Shown one piece after another: positions 1 through 4,660 of a DNA stretch of 5,574 bases (positions within the stretch are counted from its first letter, which is position 1; the number at the start of each line of letters is the position of its first letter). The notes under the pieces are model-generated. The model saw nothing but the letters and a program-made list of their open reading frames with translations, was not told the DNA's origin and did no database searches. The position numbers and the translations under genes were made by a program. Source of the stretch: Myxococcales bacterium (GTDB lineage: Bacteria; Myxococcota_A; Polyangia; Polyangiales; JADJMO01); the NCBI GenBank assembly GCA_021783935.1, contig JAJXTK010000444.1:1-5574 (forward strand). The letters are read 5' to 3'.

Positions 1-10
1 GATCTTGCAT
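1..10 (-). CDS. Start of an unidentified gene running off the left edge
   Basis: Only the first three codons lie inside the window (ATG CAA GAT, Met-Gln-Asp), so no function can be given. The start is supported by an unusually strong SD, GGAGGAGGAG, seven bases upstream of the ATG. It has the same direction as pyruvate kinase but lies about 310 bases downstream of that gene's stop, with its own palindrome and hairpin in between, so it probably has its own promoter. Confidence 0.55.
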
Positions 11-17
11 GATGTGT

Positions 18-27
18 CTCCTCCTCC
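18..27 (-). promoter_or_regulatory. Strong Shine-Dalgarno for the left-edge gene
   Basis: Read on the minus strand this is GGAGGAGGAG, followed by seven bases (ACACATC) and then ATG. It is the best ribosome binding site in the window and is the main evidence for the partial gene at positions 1-10. Confidence 0.65.
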
Positions 28-39
28 GGTCTGGACCGG
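26..39. repeat. Short palindrome CCGGTC-TG-GACCGG beside the SD
   Basis: CCGGTC (26-31) and GACCGG (34-39) are perfect 6-base inverted repeats separated by TG. On the minus-strand transcript the palindrome abuts and slightly overlaps the SD of the left-edge gene. It could be a repressor operator or a small 5-bp hairpin affecting ribosome access. Palindromes this short also arise by chance in GC-rich DNA. Confidence 0.4.
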
Positions 40-90
40 CGCGCGGTGGGCACGTCGTCGAAGCGATGGCCGAGACGCGCGTTCCGTGAG

Positions 91-104
91 GGAGCCGAAG
101 CTCC
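91..104 (-). promoter_or_regulatory. UUCG-tetraloop hairpin in the leader
   Basis: On the minus strand this reads GGAGC-TTCG-GCTCC, a 5-bp stem closed by C-G around a UUCG loop, which is a known extra-stable RNA tetraloop. It lies about 80 bases upstream of the ATG of the left-edge gene. No T-run follows, so it is not a classical intrinsic terminator. It may be a structured leader element or an mRNA-stabilising hairpin. Confidence 0.4.
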
Positions 105-180
105 GTTCCTCCGAGTCGCGATCGACGCGTGCTCGCATCGTGGAGAAGCCCAGGGTCTACGCCCGCTCGCGACGCCTCTG

Positions 181-201
181 CTACCGGCGCCCGGCCGGTG
201 G
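181..201 (-). terminator. Possible weak terminator hairpin downstream of pyk
   Basis: The arms ACCGGC (183-188) and GCCGGT (194-199), with a GCCCG loop, extend to 8 bp if one T-G pair is allowed. It lies about 120 bases past the pyk stop codon on the transcribed side. There is no U-tract, so this is a suggestion based on position and stem only. Confidence 0.2.
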
Positions 202-320
202 CAGTTGAGTCCAGCATATCCACCGCGAGGGCTCGCGCCAGCCCGGCCGTAGGCGAACGCGGAGGTCGATGGCGTGGGTGGTGTGCATCGTGACTACCTC
301 ACCGGAGCGCCGCGCGCGCG

Positions 321-1796
321 TCAGCGCACGTCGTGTACGCGCACGACGTTGGTCGATCCGCGCACGTTCATGGGCGCGCCGTACACCAGCACGATGCGAT
401 CGCCCGGCGCCGCGAACCCCTCGCCGACGACGAACGCCGAGGCGACGTTGACGAGCTCCTCCTCGCTGTGGACCGGCACCTGGAACTGACGCGGCTCGAT
501 CCCCCACACCAGCGCGAGCCGCCGGCGCGTCTGTTCGATCGGCGAGACCGCGAGCACCTGCACGCGCGGGCGCCCCTTCGACACCAGGCGCGCGGTGTCT
601 CCACCTTGCGTGAAGGCGACGATCACGCGCGCCTTCACCTCGATGGCGATGTCGCACGCGTTGCGCGCGATGCTCTCGGGGACCGAGGTGCGCCCGGCCT
701 CGAGCAGATCGACCGGCGGCGCCCAGAAGGGCGAGCCCTCGGCCATGGCGATGATCTTCGCCATCATCTCGCAGGCGATCGCCGGGTGATCGCCGTTGGC
801 GGTCTCGCCCGAGAGCATGACCGCGTCGGCGCCGTCGTAGATGGCGGTCGCGACGTCGCTCGCCTCGGCGCGCGTCGGGCGGGTCGAGTGCTCCATCGAC
901 GCGAGCATCTCGGTCGCGACGATGACCGGCCGGCGGTGCCGCCGCGCGGCGGCGAGGATGCGCTTCTGCAGCACCGGCACCTGCTCCGGCGAGCACTCGA
1001 CCGCGAGATCGCCGCGCGCGACCATCACCGCGTCGCTCGCGCGGACGATGGCGTCGAGATCTTCGATCGCCCCGGGGGTCTCGATCTTCGCGACGATTGG
1101 CGTCGGGCGCCCCCACGCCTCGCAGATCTCCCGCAGCTGCTCGACGTCGCGCGCCTGCCGCACGAACGACAGGCCGACGTAGTCGACCCCTTGCGCGAGG
1201 CCGAACTCGAGGTCCTGCTTGTCCTTTTCGGTGAGCGCCTCGATGCGCAGCTTGCGGCTCGGCAGGAACACCCCCGCCTTGGTCTGGATCGGCCCCCCCT
1301 GCTCGACGACGCAGCGCACGCGCGCGTGGCCGCTCGCGGGCTTCGGGTCGATCGAGGTCACGCGCAAGACGACGCGCCCGTCGTTGACGAGGATGCGGTC
1401 ATCGACGTTCAGATCCTCGGCGAGCCCCTCGTAGGTCACCGGCAGCACGCCCTGCTCGGTCTGCGCCTCCCCTTCGACGAGCGCGATGGCCTGGCCCTCG
1501 CTCACCTCGACGGGGGAGCTCAGGAGCTTGCCCGCGCGGATCTTCGGGCCGCAAAGGTCCTGCAAGATCGCGATCGGCTTGCGATTGCGCTCGGCGGCGG
1601 CGCGGATGTTCTTGATGCGCTCGAAGTGGTCGGCGTGCGTGCCGTGCGAGAAATTGAGGCGCGCGACGTTCATCCCGGCGGCGATGAGCGCGTCGAGCCC
1701 CGCGGGCGAGTCGCTCTTGGGGCCGATGGTGCAGACGATCTTCGCGCGACGGAGCGTGGCGGCCTGCGGGGCCGCGGCGGAGAGCGAGCCGGACAT
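321..1796 (-). CDS. pyk: Pyruvate kinase
   Basis: Pyruvate kinase catalyses the last step of glycolysis in the cytoplasm: phosphoenolpyruvate plus ADP gives pyruvate plus ATP. The 491-residue protein is full length for the family. Family landmarks appear in order: KIVCTIGPKS near residue 19, ARLNFSHG (R46, N48, S50, H51), LQDLCGPKIRAG (D80, K85, R87), the catalytic Lys and metal-binding Glu in VAKIET (K237, E239), the ARGDLAVE loop (260-267), ATEMLASM (T295) and PTRAEASDVA. The C-terminal allosteric-type domain runs from about 365 to 491. Leu and Lys at positions 81 and 85 (rabbit muscle 113 and 117) place it with the potassium-independent type. I chose ATG 1796; an in-frame GTG at 1826 would add ten residues (MRAHTLPSRS). 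Neither start has a clear SD. It is divergent from the prepilin peptidase gene. Confidence 0.97.
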   Translation of the reverse strand: MSGSLSAAAPQAATLRRAKIVCTIGPKSDSPAGLDALIAAGMNVARLNFSHGTHADHFERIKNIRAAAERNRKPIAILQDLCGPKIRAGKLLSSPVEVSEGQAIALVEGEAQTEQGVLPVTYEGLAEDLNVDDRILVNDGRVVLRVTSIDPKPASGHARVRCVVEQGGPIQTKAGVFLPSRKLRIEALTEKDKQDLEFGLAQGVDYVGLSFVRQARDVEQLREICEAWGRPTPIVAKIETPGAIEDLDAIVRASDAVMVARGDLAVECSPEQVPVLQKRILAAARRHRRPVIVATEMLASMEHSTRPTRAEASDVATAIYDGADAVMLSGETANGDHPAIACEMMAKIIAMAEGSPFWAPPVDLLEAGRTSVPESIARNACDIAIEVKARVIVAFTQGGDTARLVSKGRPRVQVLAVSPIEQTRRRLALVWGIEPRQFQVPVHSEEELVNVASAFVVGEGFAAPGDRIVLVYGAPMNVRGSTNVVRVHDVR

Positions 1797-1862
1797 GGAG
1801 CGGGATGGTAGCGTGTGCGCGCGCACGGCGGAGGCCGTAGTCGTCGAAGCGCCGTAAAATCG

Positions 1863-1886
1863 ACCGTGAACGCCACCGTGAACGCC
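1863..1886. repeat. Two tandem copies of ACCGTGAACGCC
   Basis: Two exact 12-base copies lie directly end to end just after the TAAAAT box. A 12-base period places both on similar DNA faces, as in a pair of operator half-sites. It could equally be a slippage duplication. In the plus-strand upstream frame each copy encodes a valine/asparagine-containing block. Confidence 0.5.
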
Positions 1887-1934
1887 CCGCGCTCCTCGAA
1901 CCTCGACGCTCGCCTCAACGAGGCGTCATCGTGA
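1866..1934 (+). CDS. Possible 22-residue upstream ORF coupled to the prepilin peptidase
   Basis: A GTG-started frame encodes MNATVNAPRSS followed by NLDARLNEASS and stops at TGA 1932-1934, overlapping the GTG start of the prepilin peptidase as GTGA. The overlap and the SD-masking hairpin inside it would suit translational coupling. There is no SD for this ORF, its start lies very close to the likely transcription start, and no homology is recognised, so it may be spurious. Confidence 0.2.
   Translation: MNATVNAPRSSNLDARLNEASS
1911..1925 (+). promoter_or_regulatory. Hairpin masking the prepilin peptidase SD
   Basis: CGCCTC (1911-1916), loop AAC, and GAGGCG (1920-1925) form a perfect 6-bp GC-rich stem. 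The 3' arm contains GAGG, the only SD candidate for the gene that follows (7 bases before GTG 1931). The folded form would hide the SD. Confidence 0.45.
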
Positions 1935-2869
1935 TGCTCGCCAACGTCCCGGCGTGGTTCGTGCGCACCTTCGCGCTGCTCTTCGGGCTCTTGTTCGGCA
2001 GCTTCCTGAACGTCGTGATCCACCGCGTGCCGCGCGGCGAGAGCATCGTGACGCCGGGCTCGCACTGCGCTTGCGGCAAGCCGATCGCGCCCTTCGACAA
2101 CGTGCCGGTGCTGAGCTGGCTCTTGCTGCGTGGCCGCGCGCGCTGCTGCGGCGCCCCGATCTCGCCGCGCTACCCGCTGATCGAGCTGCTCGGCGGCCTG
2201 CTCGTGCTCGCCATCTTCGAGCTCGACGTCGTGCGACAGCCCCCCGACGCGCCGCTCTTGCCGCTCGTCGCGACCGCGACCGGCAACGCGGGGCTCGCGC
2301 TGTCGCTGCTCGCCGCCGCGTTCATCGACCTCGAGCACATGTACCTCCCCGACGGCATCACGATCGGCGGGGCGGTCTTCGCGCTCTTGTGGACGTCGGT
2401 GCGCGCCGACGGAGGGTGGGCCGAGGCGGCCGTCGGCGCCATGGTGGGCTTCTGGGGGATCTACCTGCCGTTCATCGTGCTCTACCGCGTGATCAGGGGC
2501 AGGCAGGGCATGGGCCTCGGCGACGCGAAGCTGCAGGCGCTGGTCGGCGCGTGGATGGGCTGGCGCGCGGTCGTCTTCACGCTCTTCGCAGGCGCCATCC
2601 AGGGGACGATCGCCGCGCTGGTGCTCCTGTCGCGCAAGGGGAAGATCGAGGAGCCGGAGGCGGTGCGCCGCGAGCGCGAGGAGGCGCTGGCCGCCGGCGA
2701 GCCGCTCGATCCCGAGGAGGATCCGGTGGCGCTGCCGCCCGGCGAAGGGCTCGGCGCGGCGCGCATCGCGTTCGGTCCGTTCCTGATCTTGGCCGCGCTC
2801 GAGTGGCTGCTCTTTCGAGGCTGGCTGCTCGGCCACCTGCCGATCCTCGGGGCCGATGTCCTGCCCTGA
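1931..2869 (+). CDS. pilD: Type IV prepilin peptidase / N-methyltransferase (A24 family)
   Basis: This inner-membrane bifunctional enzyme cleaves the leader of type IV pilins or type II secretion pseudopilins after glycine and methylates the new N-terminus. The 312-residue protein begins with a hydrophobic helix and the conserved block FGSFLNVVIHRVPRGES (22-38). The cytoplasmic cysteine loop follows (44-75), then SPRYPLIE (78-85). The two catalytic aspartates of the family are predicted as D133 in FIDLEHMYLPD and D198 in GMGLGDAK. Six to eight membrane segments are visible, and FGPFLILAALEWLL closes the protein. Two features are odd: the cysteine motif is CxC...CC (C46, C48, C72, C73) rather than CPxC...CxxC, and there is an acidic insert at about 235-272. 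I chose GTG 1931, seven bases after GAGG; ATG 1934 is the next codon. No pilin or secretion genes are adjacent. Confidence 0.94.
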   Translation: MMLANVPAWFVRTFALLFGLLFGSFLNVVIHRVPRGESIVTPGSHCACGKPIAPFDNVPVLSWLLLRGRARCCGAPISPRYPLIELLGGLLVLAIFELDVVRQPPDAPLLPLVATATGNAGLALSLLAAAFIDLEHMYLPDGITIGGAVFALLWTSVRADGGWAEAAVGAMVGFWGIYLPFIVLYRVIRGRQGMGLGDAKLQALVGAWMGWRAVVFTLFAGAIQGTIAALVLLSRKGKIEEPEAVRREREEALAAGEPLDPEEDPVALPPGEGLGAARIAFGPFLILAALEWLLFRGWLLGHLPILGADVLP

Positions 2870-3332
2870 GCGCGCTCGACGCGGCGCGATCGCGGCGTAC
2901 ATCGGCGCGGGGGCGCTCGTGCTCTTGGCGTGCGGCGTGCGCATTCCCGAGCCGGTGGTCGGGACCGAGCCGCTCGATGCGAGCGAGGCCAAGTGCGTCG
3001 ACGCGCCGCCGCCGACCGTGATCCCCGAGGAGCTGCCGCCGCGGCCGAGCCCGCGCGCGGTGTGGGTCGACGGCGCGTGGGGCTGGGCCGACGGCAAGTG
3101 GGCCTGGCAGCCGGGCGGGTGGATCGAGCCCCCGCCCGGATCGACCTATCGGCGAGAGCGGCTCGCGCGGCTGCCGAACGGCGCGCTCGTCTGGTATCCG
3201 GGGCGCTGGCACACGCGCGAAGAGGATCGCGAGGCGCGCGCGTTCGGCGCGCCCAAGGCGTCGTCGGGTCCGATCGAGTGCCCGGCGCCGGGGGCCGGGT
3301 CGGCGAGCGTCGATGCCGGCGCGGATGGCTAG
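2856..3332 (+). CDS. Small lipoprotein with WxxGxW repeats
   Basis: The function is unknown; it is predicted to be secreted and lipid-anchored. The 158-residue protein begins with an Arg-rich n-region, a hydrophobic stretch (residues 11-25) and a lipobox LLAC with the acceptor Cys at 26. The +2 residue is Val, compatible with outer-membrane sorting. A Pro-rich linker (31-67) leads to four WxxGxW units: WVDGAW (70-75), WADGKW (77-82), WQPGGW (84-89) and WYPGRW (113-118). Such repeats define a small Pfam family of unknown function (WXXGXW, I believe PF12779), often in proteobacterial envelope proteins. The tail is Ala/Gly/Ser-rich. Its ATG lies within the last codons of the prepilin peptidase gene (14-base overlap) with no strong SD, so translation is probably coupled. 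The TAG stop lies inside the left end of the palindromic element. Confidence 0.85.
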   Translation: MSCPERARRGAIAAYIGAGALVLLACGVRIPEPVVGTEPLDASEAKCVDAPPPTVIPEELPPRPSPRAVWVDGAWGWADGKWAWQPGGWIEPPPGSTYRRERLARLPNGALVWYPGRWHTREEDREARAFGAPKASSGPIECPAPGAGSASVDAGADG

Positions 3333-3384
3333 CACGACTGCCCCGAATTGGGCCCCGACCGGCCTGAACAGCCCCCATCCCCGC

Positions 3385-3408
3385 CCTTCCCCCGCGGTGC
3401 GGGGAAGG
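3385..3408. repeat. Left internal hairpin of the palindromic element
   Basis: CCTTCCCC and GC pair with GC and GGGGAAGG around a GGT loop, with a single bulged C. It mirrors the right hairpin at 3439-3463. It is GC-rich, with no T-run on either strand. Confidence 0.5.
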
Positions 3409-3438
3409 CTGCAGAGCCCAAGAAGCTCCGACGAATCT

Positions 3439-3463
3439 CCCTCCCCCGCACCGCGGGGGAGGG
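3439..3463. terminator. Right internal hairpin, possible bidirectional terminator
   Basis: CCCTCCCCCGC (3439-3449), loop ACC, and GCGGGGGAGGG (3453-3463) form a perfect 11-bp GC stem. It lies between the 3' ends of the convergent lipoprotein and groES genes, so either transcript would fold it. No T-tract follows on either strand. Any terminator role is inferred from position and stability alone. Confidence 0.4.
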
Positions 3464-3580
3464 CTGGGGTGGGGGCAGTTGTCGAGAAATCTGGGGCAGT
3501 AGTGCTAGCCGGCGGGCCCGGCGCGGAGCTCGAAGTCGAGCCCGTGGCCGTGGCCCCGCCCGAAGCGCGACGACGGCCGG

Positions 3581-3868
3581 CTACTCGGCCGGGATCTCGT
3601 CGGCGCGGACGTACTTGGCGAGCAGATCACCGACCGGCACCAGGCGCCGCGTGTTCCCCTCGAACTTGATCTCCTGGCCGGCGTAGCGCTTGTAGAGCAC
3701 GCGATCGCCGACGGCGACCTCGTCGGATCCGCTCTGGGGGAGCGCCTCGATGATCCCCTCGTCCGGCGCCTCGCGCGCGGTGTCCGGCAGGATGATCCCA
3801 CCCTTCGTCTTCTCCTCGGCCGCGATGGGCGCGAGCAGCACGTGTCCGTTCAGCGGTTGCAGTCGCAT
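3581..3868 (-). CDS. groES: GroES-like co-chaperonin (Cpn10)
   Basis: GroES caps the GroEL chamber and controls ATP-dependent protein folding in the cytoplasm. The 95-residue protein has the family length. It opens with MRLQPLNGHVLL where typical members have RPLxDRVLV. It then shows the mobile loop EEKTKGGIILPDTAREAP (18-35), whose hydrophobic Ile-Ile-Leu contacts GroEL, followed by EGIIEAL, GDRVLYKRYAGQEI (54-67) and the C-terminal strand LVPVGDLLAKYV (76-87). The ATG follows GAGAGGA with about eight bases of spacing. It lies 69 bases after the glutaredoxin fusion on the same strand. No groEL follows: the next DNA is the palindromic element and a convergent gene. No CIRCE-type heat-shock operator (TTAGCACTC-N9-GAGTGCTAA) is present upstream. 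It is probably a stand-alone or secondary GroES. Confidence 0.88.
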   Translation of the reverse strand: MRLQPLNGHVLLAPIAAEEKTKGGIILPDTAREAPDEGIIEALPQSGSDEVAVGDRVLYKRYAGQEIKFEGNTRRLVPVGDLLAKYVRADEIPAE

Positions 3869-3893
3869 GTCGTGTGTCCTCTCGTTGGCGATC

Positions 3894-3910
3894 GCCGGCT
3901 GTGAGCCGGC
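3894..3910 (-). promoter_or_regulatory. Hairpin in the gap before groES
   Basis: GCCGGCT (3894-3900), loop GTG, and AGCCGGC (3904-3910) form a perfect 7-bp stem in the 69-base gap between the glutaredoxin-fusion stop and the groES start. With no T-run it is more likely an mRNA-processing or stability element, or a partial attenuator, than a full terminator. Confidence 0.4.
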
Positions 3911-3937
3911 CGGAGCGGGCGAGGGTTCGCGCGTCCG

Positions 3938-4543
3938 TCAGGCGCCGCGGCCGAGCCCCAGGAGGGCGTCGATGCGCGGTTTGTCGAATCCGACCACGAA
4001 GCTTCCGTCGATGTCGACCTGCGGGACCCCCTGCTGGCCGCTGCGGGCGACCATCTTGCGGGCAGCGCTCTCGTCGCGCGACACGTCGATCTCGTCGTAG
4101 AAGACGTTGTGCTCGCGCAGGTAGGTCTTCACGCGCGTGCACCACGGGCAGCTCTGCGTGACGTAGACGGTGACGCGGTGCTGGCGGGGCGCCGCCGGTC
4201 GGCCGTCGTGGTCGACCTCGGGCGCGCGCTCGCCGAGCAGGGCGCGCGCGTAGAAGTCGGCCGACTGCACCCCCACGATCGAGCGCTGCACCTGGCCGCC
4301 GCGCACCGCGACGACGGTGGGCACGGCCGTGACGCCGAAGCGCGCGTGCACGCCGCGCGTGACGCCGACGTCGACGAGCAGCGCGGGCTGGTCTTGGTGC
4401 TCGACGCACCATTGCTCGAACACCCGGCGCGCCTCGCGTGACGCCTCCGAGAAGGCGCCGAAGAAGCCGAGGACGAAGGTCTTGTTCTCGTCGGCCAGCT
4501 GCTCGTCGAGCGCGGCCGCGTCGGTCACGATCTGCAACGCCAT
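3938..4543 (-). CDS. Thioredoxin-like domain fused to a YruB-type glutaredoxin
   Basis: A predicted cytoplasmic thiol-disulfide protein of 201 residues. Residues 1-105 have a thioredoxin-like pattern: FVLGFFGAFSEASREARRVF (23-42) aligns with the usual FWAxWCGPC block, and TAVPT (72-76) carries the conserved cis-proline. The CxxC is replaced by S32-E-A-S35, so this half should be redox-inactive and may act as a binding or dimerisation domain. A linker (about 106-122) leads to a glutaredoxin domain with the active site CPWC (132-135), GVPQV cis-proline (172-176) and DGSFVVGFD (179-187), resembling the YruB-like family that uses small thiols or reductases. ATG 4543 is preceded by GGAGA at good spacing; the longer upstream frame is antisense shadow. 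It is probably co-transcribed with groES. Confidence 0.85.
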   Translation of the reverse strand: MALQIVTDAAALDEQLADENKTFVLGFFGAFSEASREARRVFEQWCVEHQDQPALLVDVGVTRGVHARFGVTAVPTVVAVRGGQVQRSIVGVQSADFYARALLGERAPEVDHDGRPAAPRQHRVTVYVTQSCPWCTRVKTYLREHNVFYDEIDVSRDESAARKMVARSGQQGVPQVDIDGSFVVGFDKPRIDALLGLGRGA

Positions 4544-4660
4544 GTCGGGTCTCCGTGGGTGCCGCGCGGGGCGGTCACGGCGGTGGGAGCCGCGCCGGGG
4601 CCGAGAGGTTCGCGGCGCTCGGCGCGAATCGTCACGGGCCGCTCCTGGCTCCAACCGCGA
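4544..4660. promoter_or_regulatory. Divergent intergenic region, glutaredoxin fusion / CPVC protein
   Basis: These 117 bases separate the minus-strand glutaredoxin-fusion start from the plus-strand CPVC protein start. On the minus strand GGAGA lies close upstream of ATG 4543 and serves as its SD. No recognisable -35/-10 pair was found on either strand. A plus-strand in-frame GTG at 4559 could lengthen the CPVC protein, but the added codons have weaker GC bias at third positions. Confidence 0.3.

Larger units (their letters stand above)
11..320. other. Intergenic region between pyk and the left-edge gene
   Basis: This 310-base stretch has no convincing gene. It holds the SD, palindrome and UUCG hairpin listed separately, and an imperfect inverted repeat at 181-201 (ACCGGC...GCCGGT, 5-base loop) that might serve as the pyk terminator although no T-run follows. 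A 35-codon minus-strand frame at 181-288 begins with ATG and has GAGG eight bases upstream, but its peptide is Arg/Trp-rich and unrecognised. No clear -35/-10 pair was seen. Confidence 0.5.
1797..1930. promoter_or_regulatory. Divergent promoter region, pyk / prepilin peptidase
   Basis: This region must carry the start signals for both genes. TAAAAT at 1855-1860 is a good -10 match (5 of 6) on the plus strand and is the most AT-rich spot, but no convincing -35 lies 16-18 bases upstream. A 12-base tandem repeat (1863-1886) follows it, then the hairpin at 1911-1925. No clear pyk promoter was found on the minus strand. Confidence 0.35.
3327..3510. mobile_element. MITE-like imperfect palindrome between convergent genes
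   Basis: The ends GGCTAGCACGACTGCCCC (3327-3344) and, read inverted, GGCTAGCACTACTGCCCC (3510-3493) match at 17 of 18 bases. Inner arms continue the symmetry: the 17-base TCCCCCGCGGTGCGGGG occurs at 3388-3404 and exactly inverted at 3444-3460, flanked by matching C-rich and G-rich runs (3371-3404 against 3444-3476). It contains no gene. Both ends carry CTAG, the only two copies I found in the window. One reading is a 172-base element (3333-3504) flanked by a CTAG target duplication at a palindromic GGCTAGCC site. It is too short to encode a transposase, so any mobility would depend on one elsewhere. A non-mobile intergenic palindrome with a terminator role is the alternative. Confidence 0.6.

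Noticed and set aside
210..260. Sigma-54-like promoter on the minus strand (TGGCGCG...)
   Set aside because: The GG and GC elements are not at the required 10-base spacing.
333..1811. Long plus-strand open frame opposite pyruvate kinase
   Set aside because: It is the antisense shadow of a clear pyruvate kinase; the product is low-complexity Arg/Asp/His/Leu-rich, typical of antisense frames in GC-rich DNA.
1670..3097. 475-codon minus-strand frame across the prepilin peptidase gene
   Set aside because: It is antisense to two supported genes, has no recognisable domain, and has a composition (Arg/Glu/Ala/His) typical of shadows.
3528..3541. GCTCGA-AG-TCGAGC palindrome as the groES terminator
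   Set aside because: The stem is short with a 2-base centre and no T-run; it is recorded only as a weak inverted repeat.
3505..3801. Minus-strand frame ending near the palindromic element
   Set aside because: It is out of frame with groES and overlaps it; the peptide is Ser/Arg-rich and has no family resemblance.
3581..3937. CIRCE heat-shock operator before groES
   Set aside because: Neither TTAGCACTC nor its inverted partner is present in the gap; the hairpin there is GCCGGCT/AGCCGGC.
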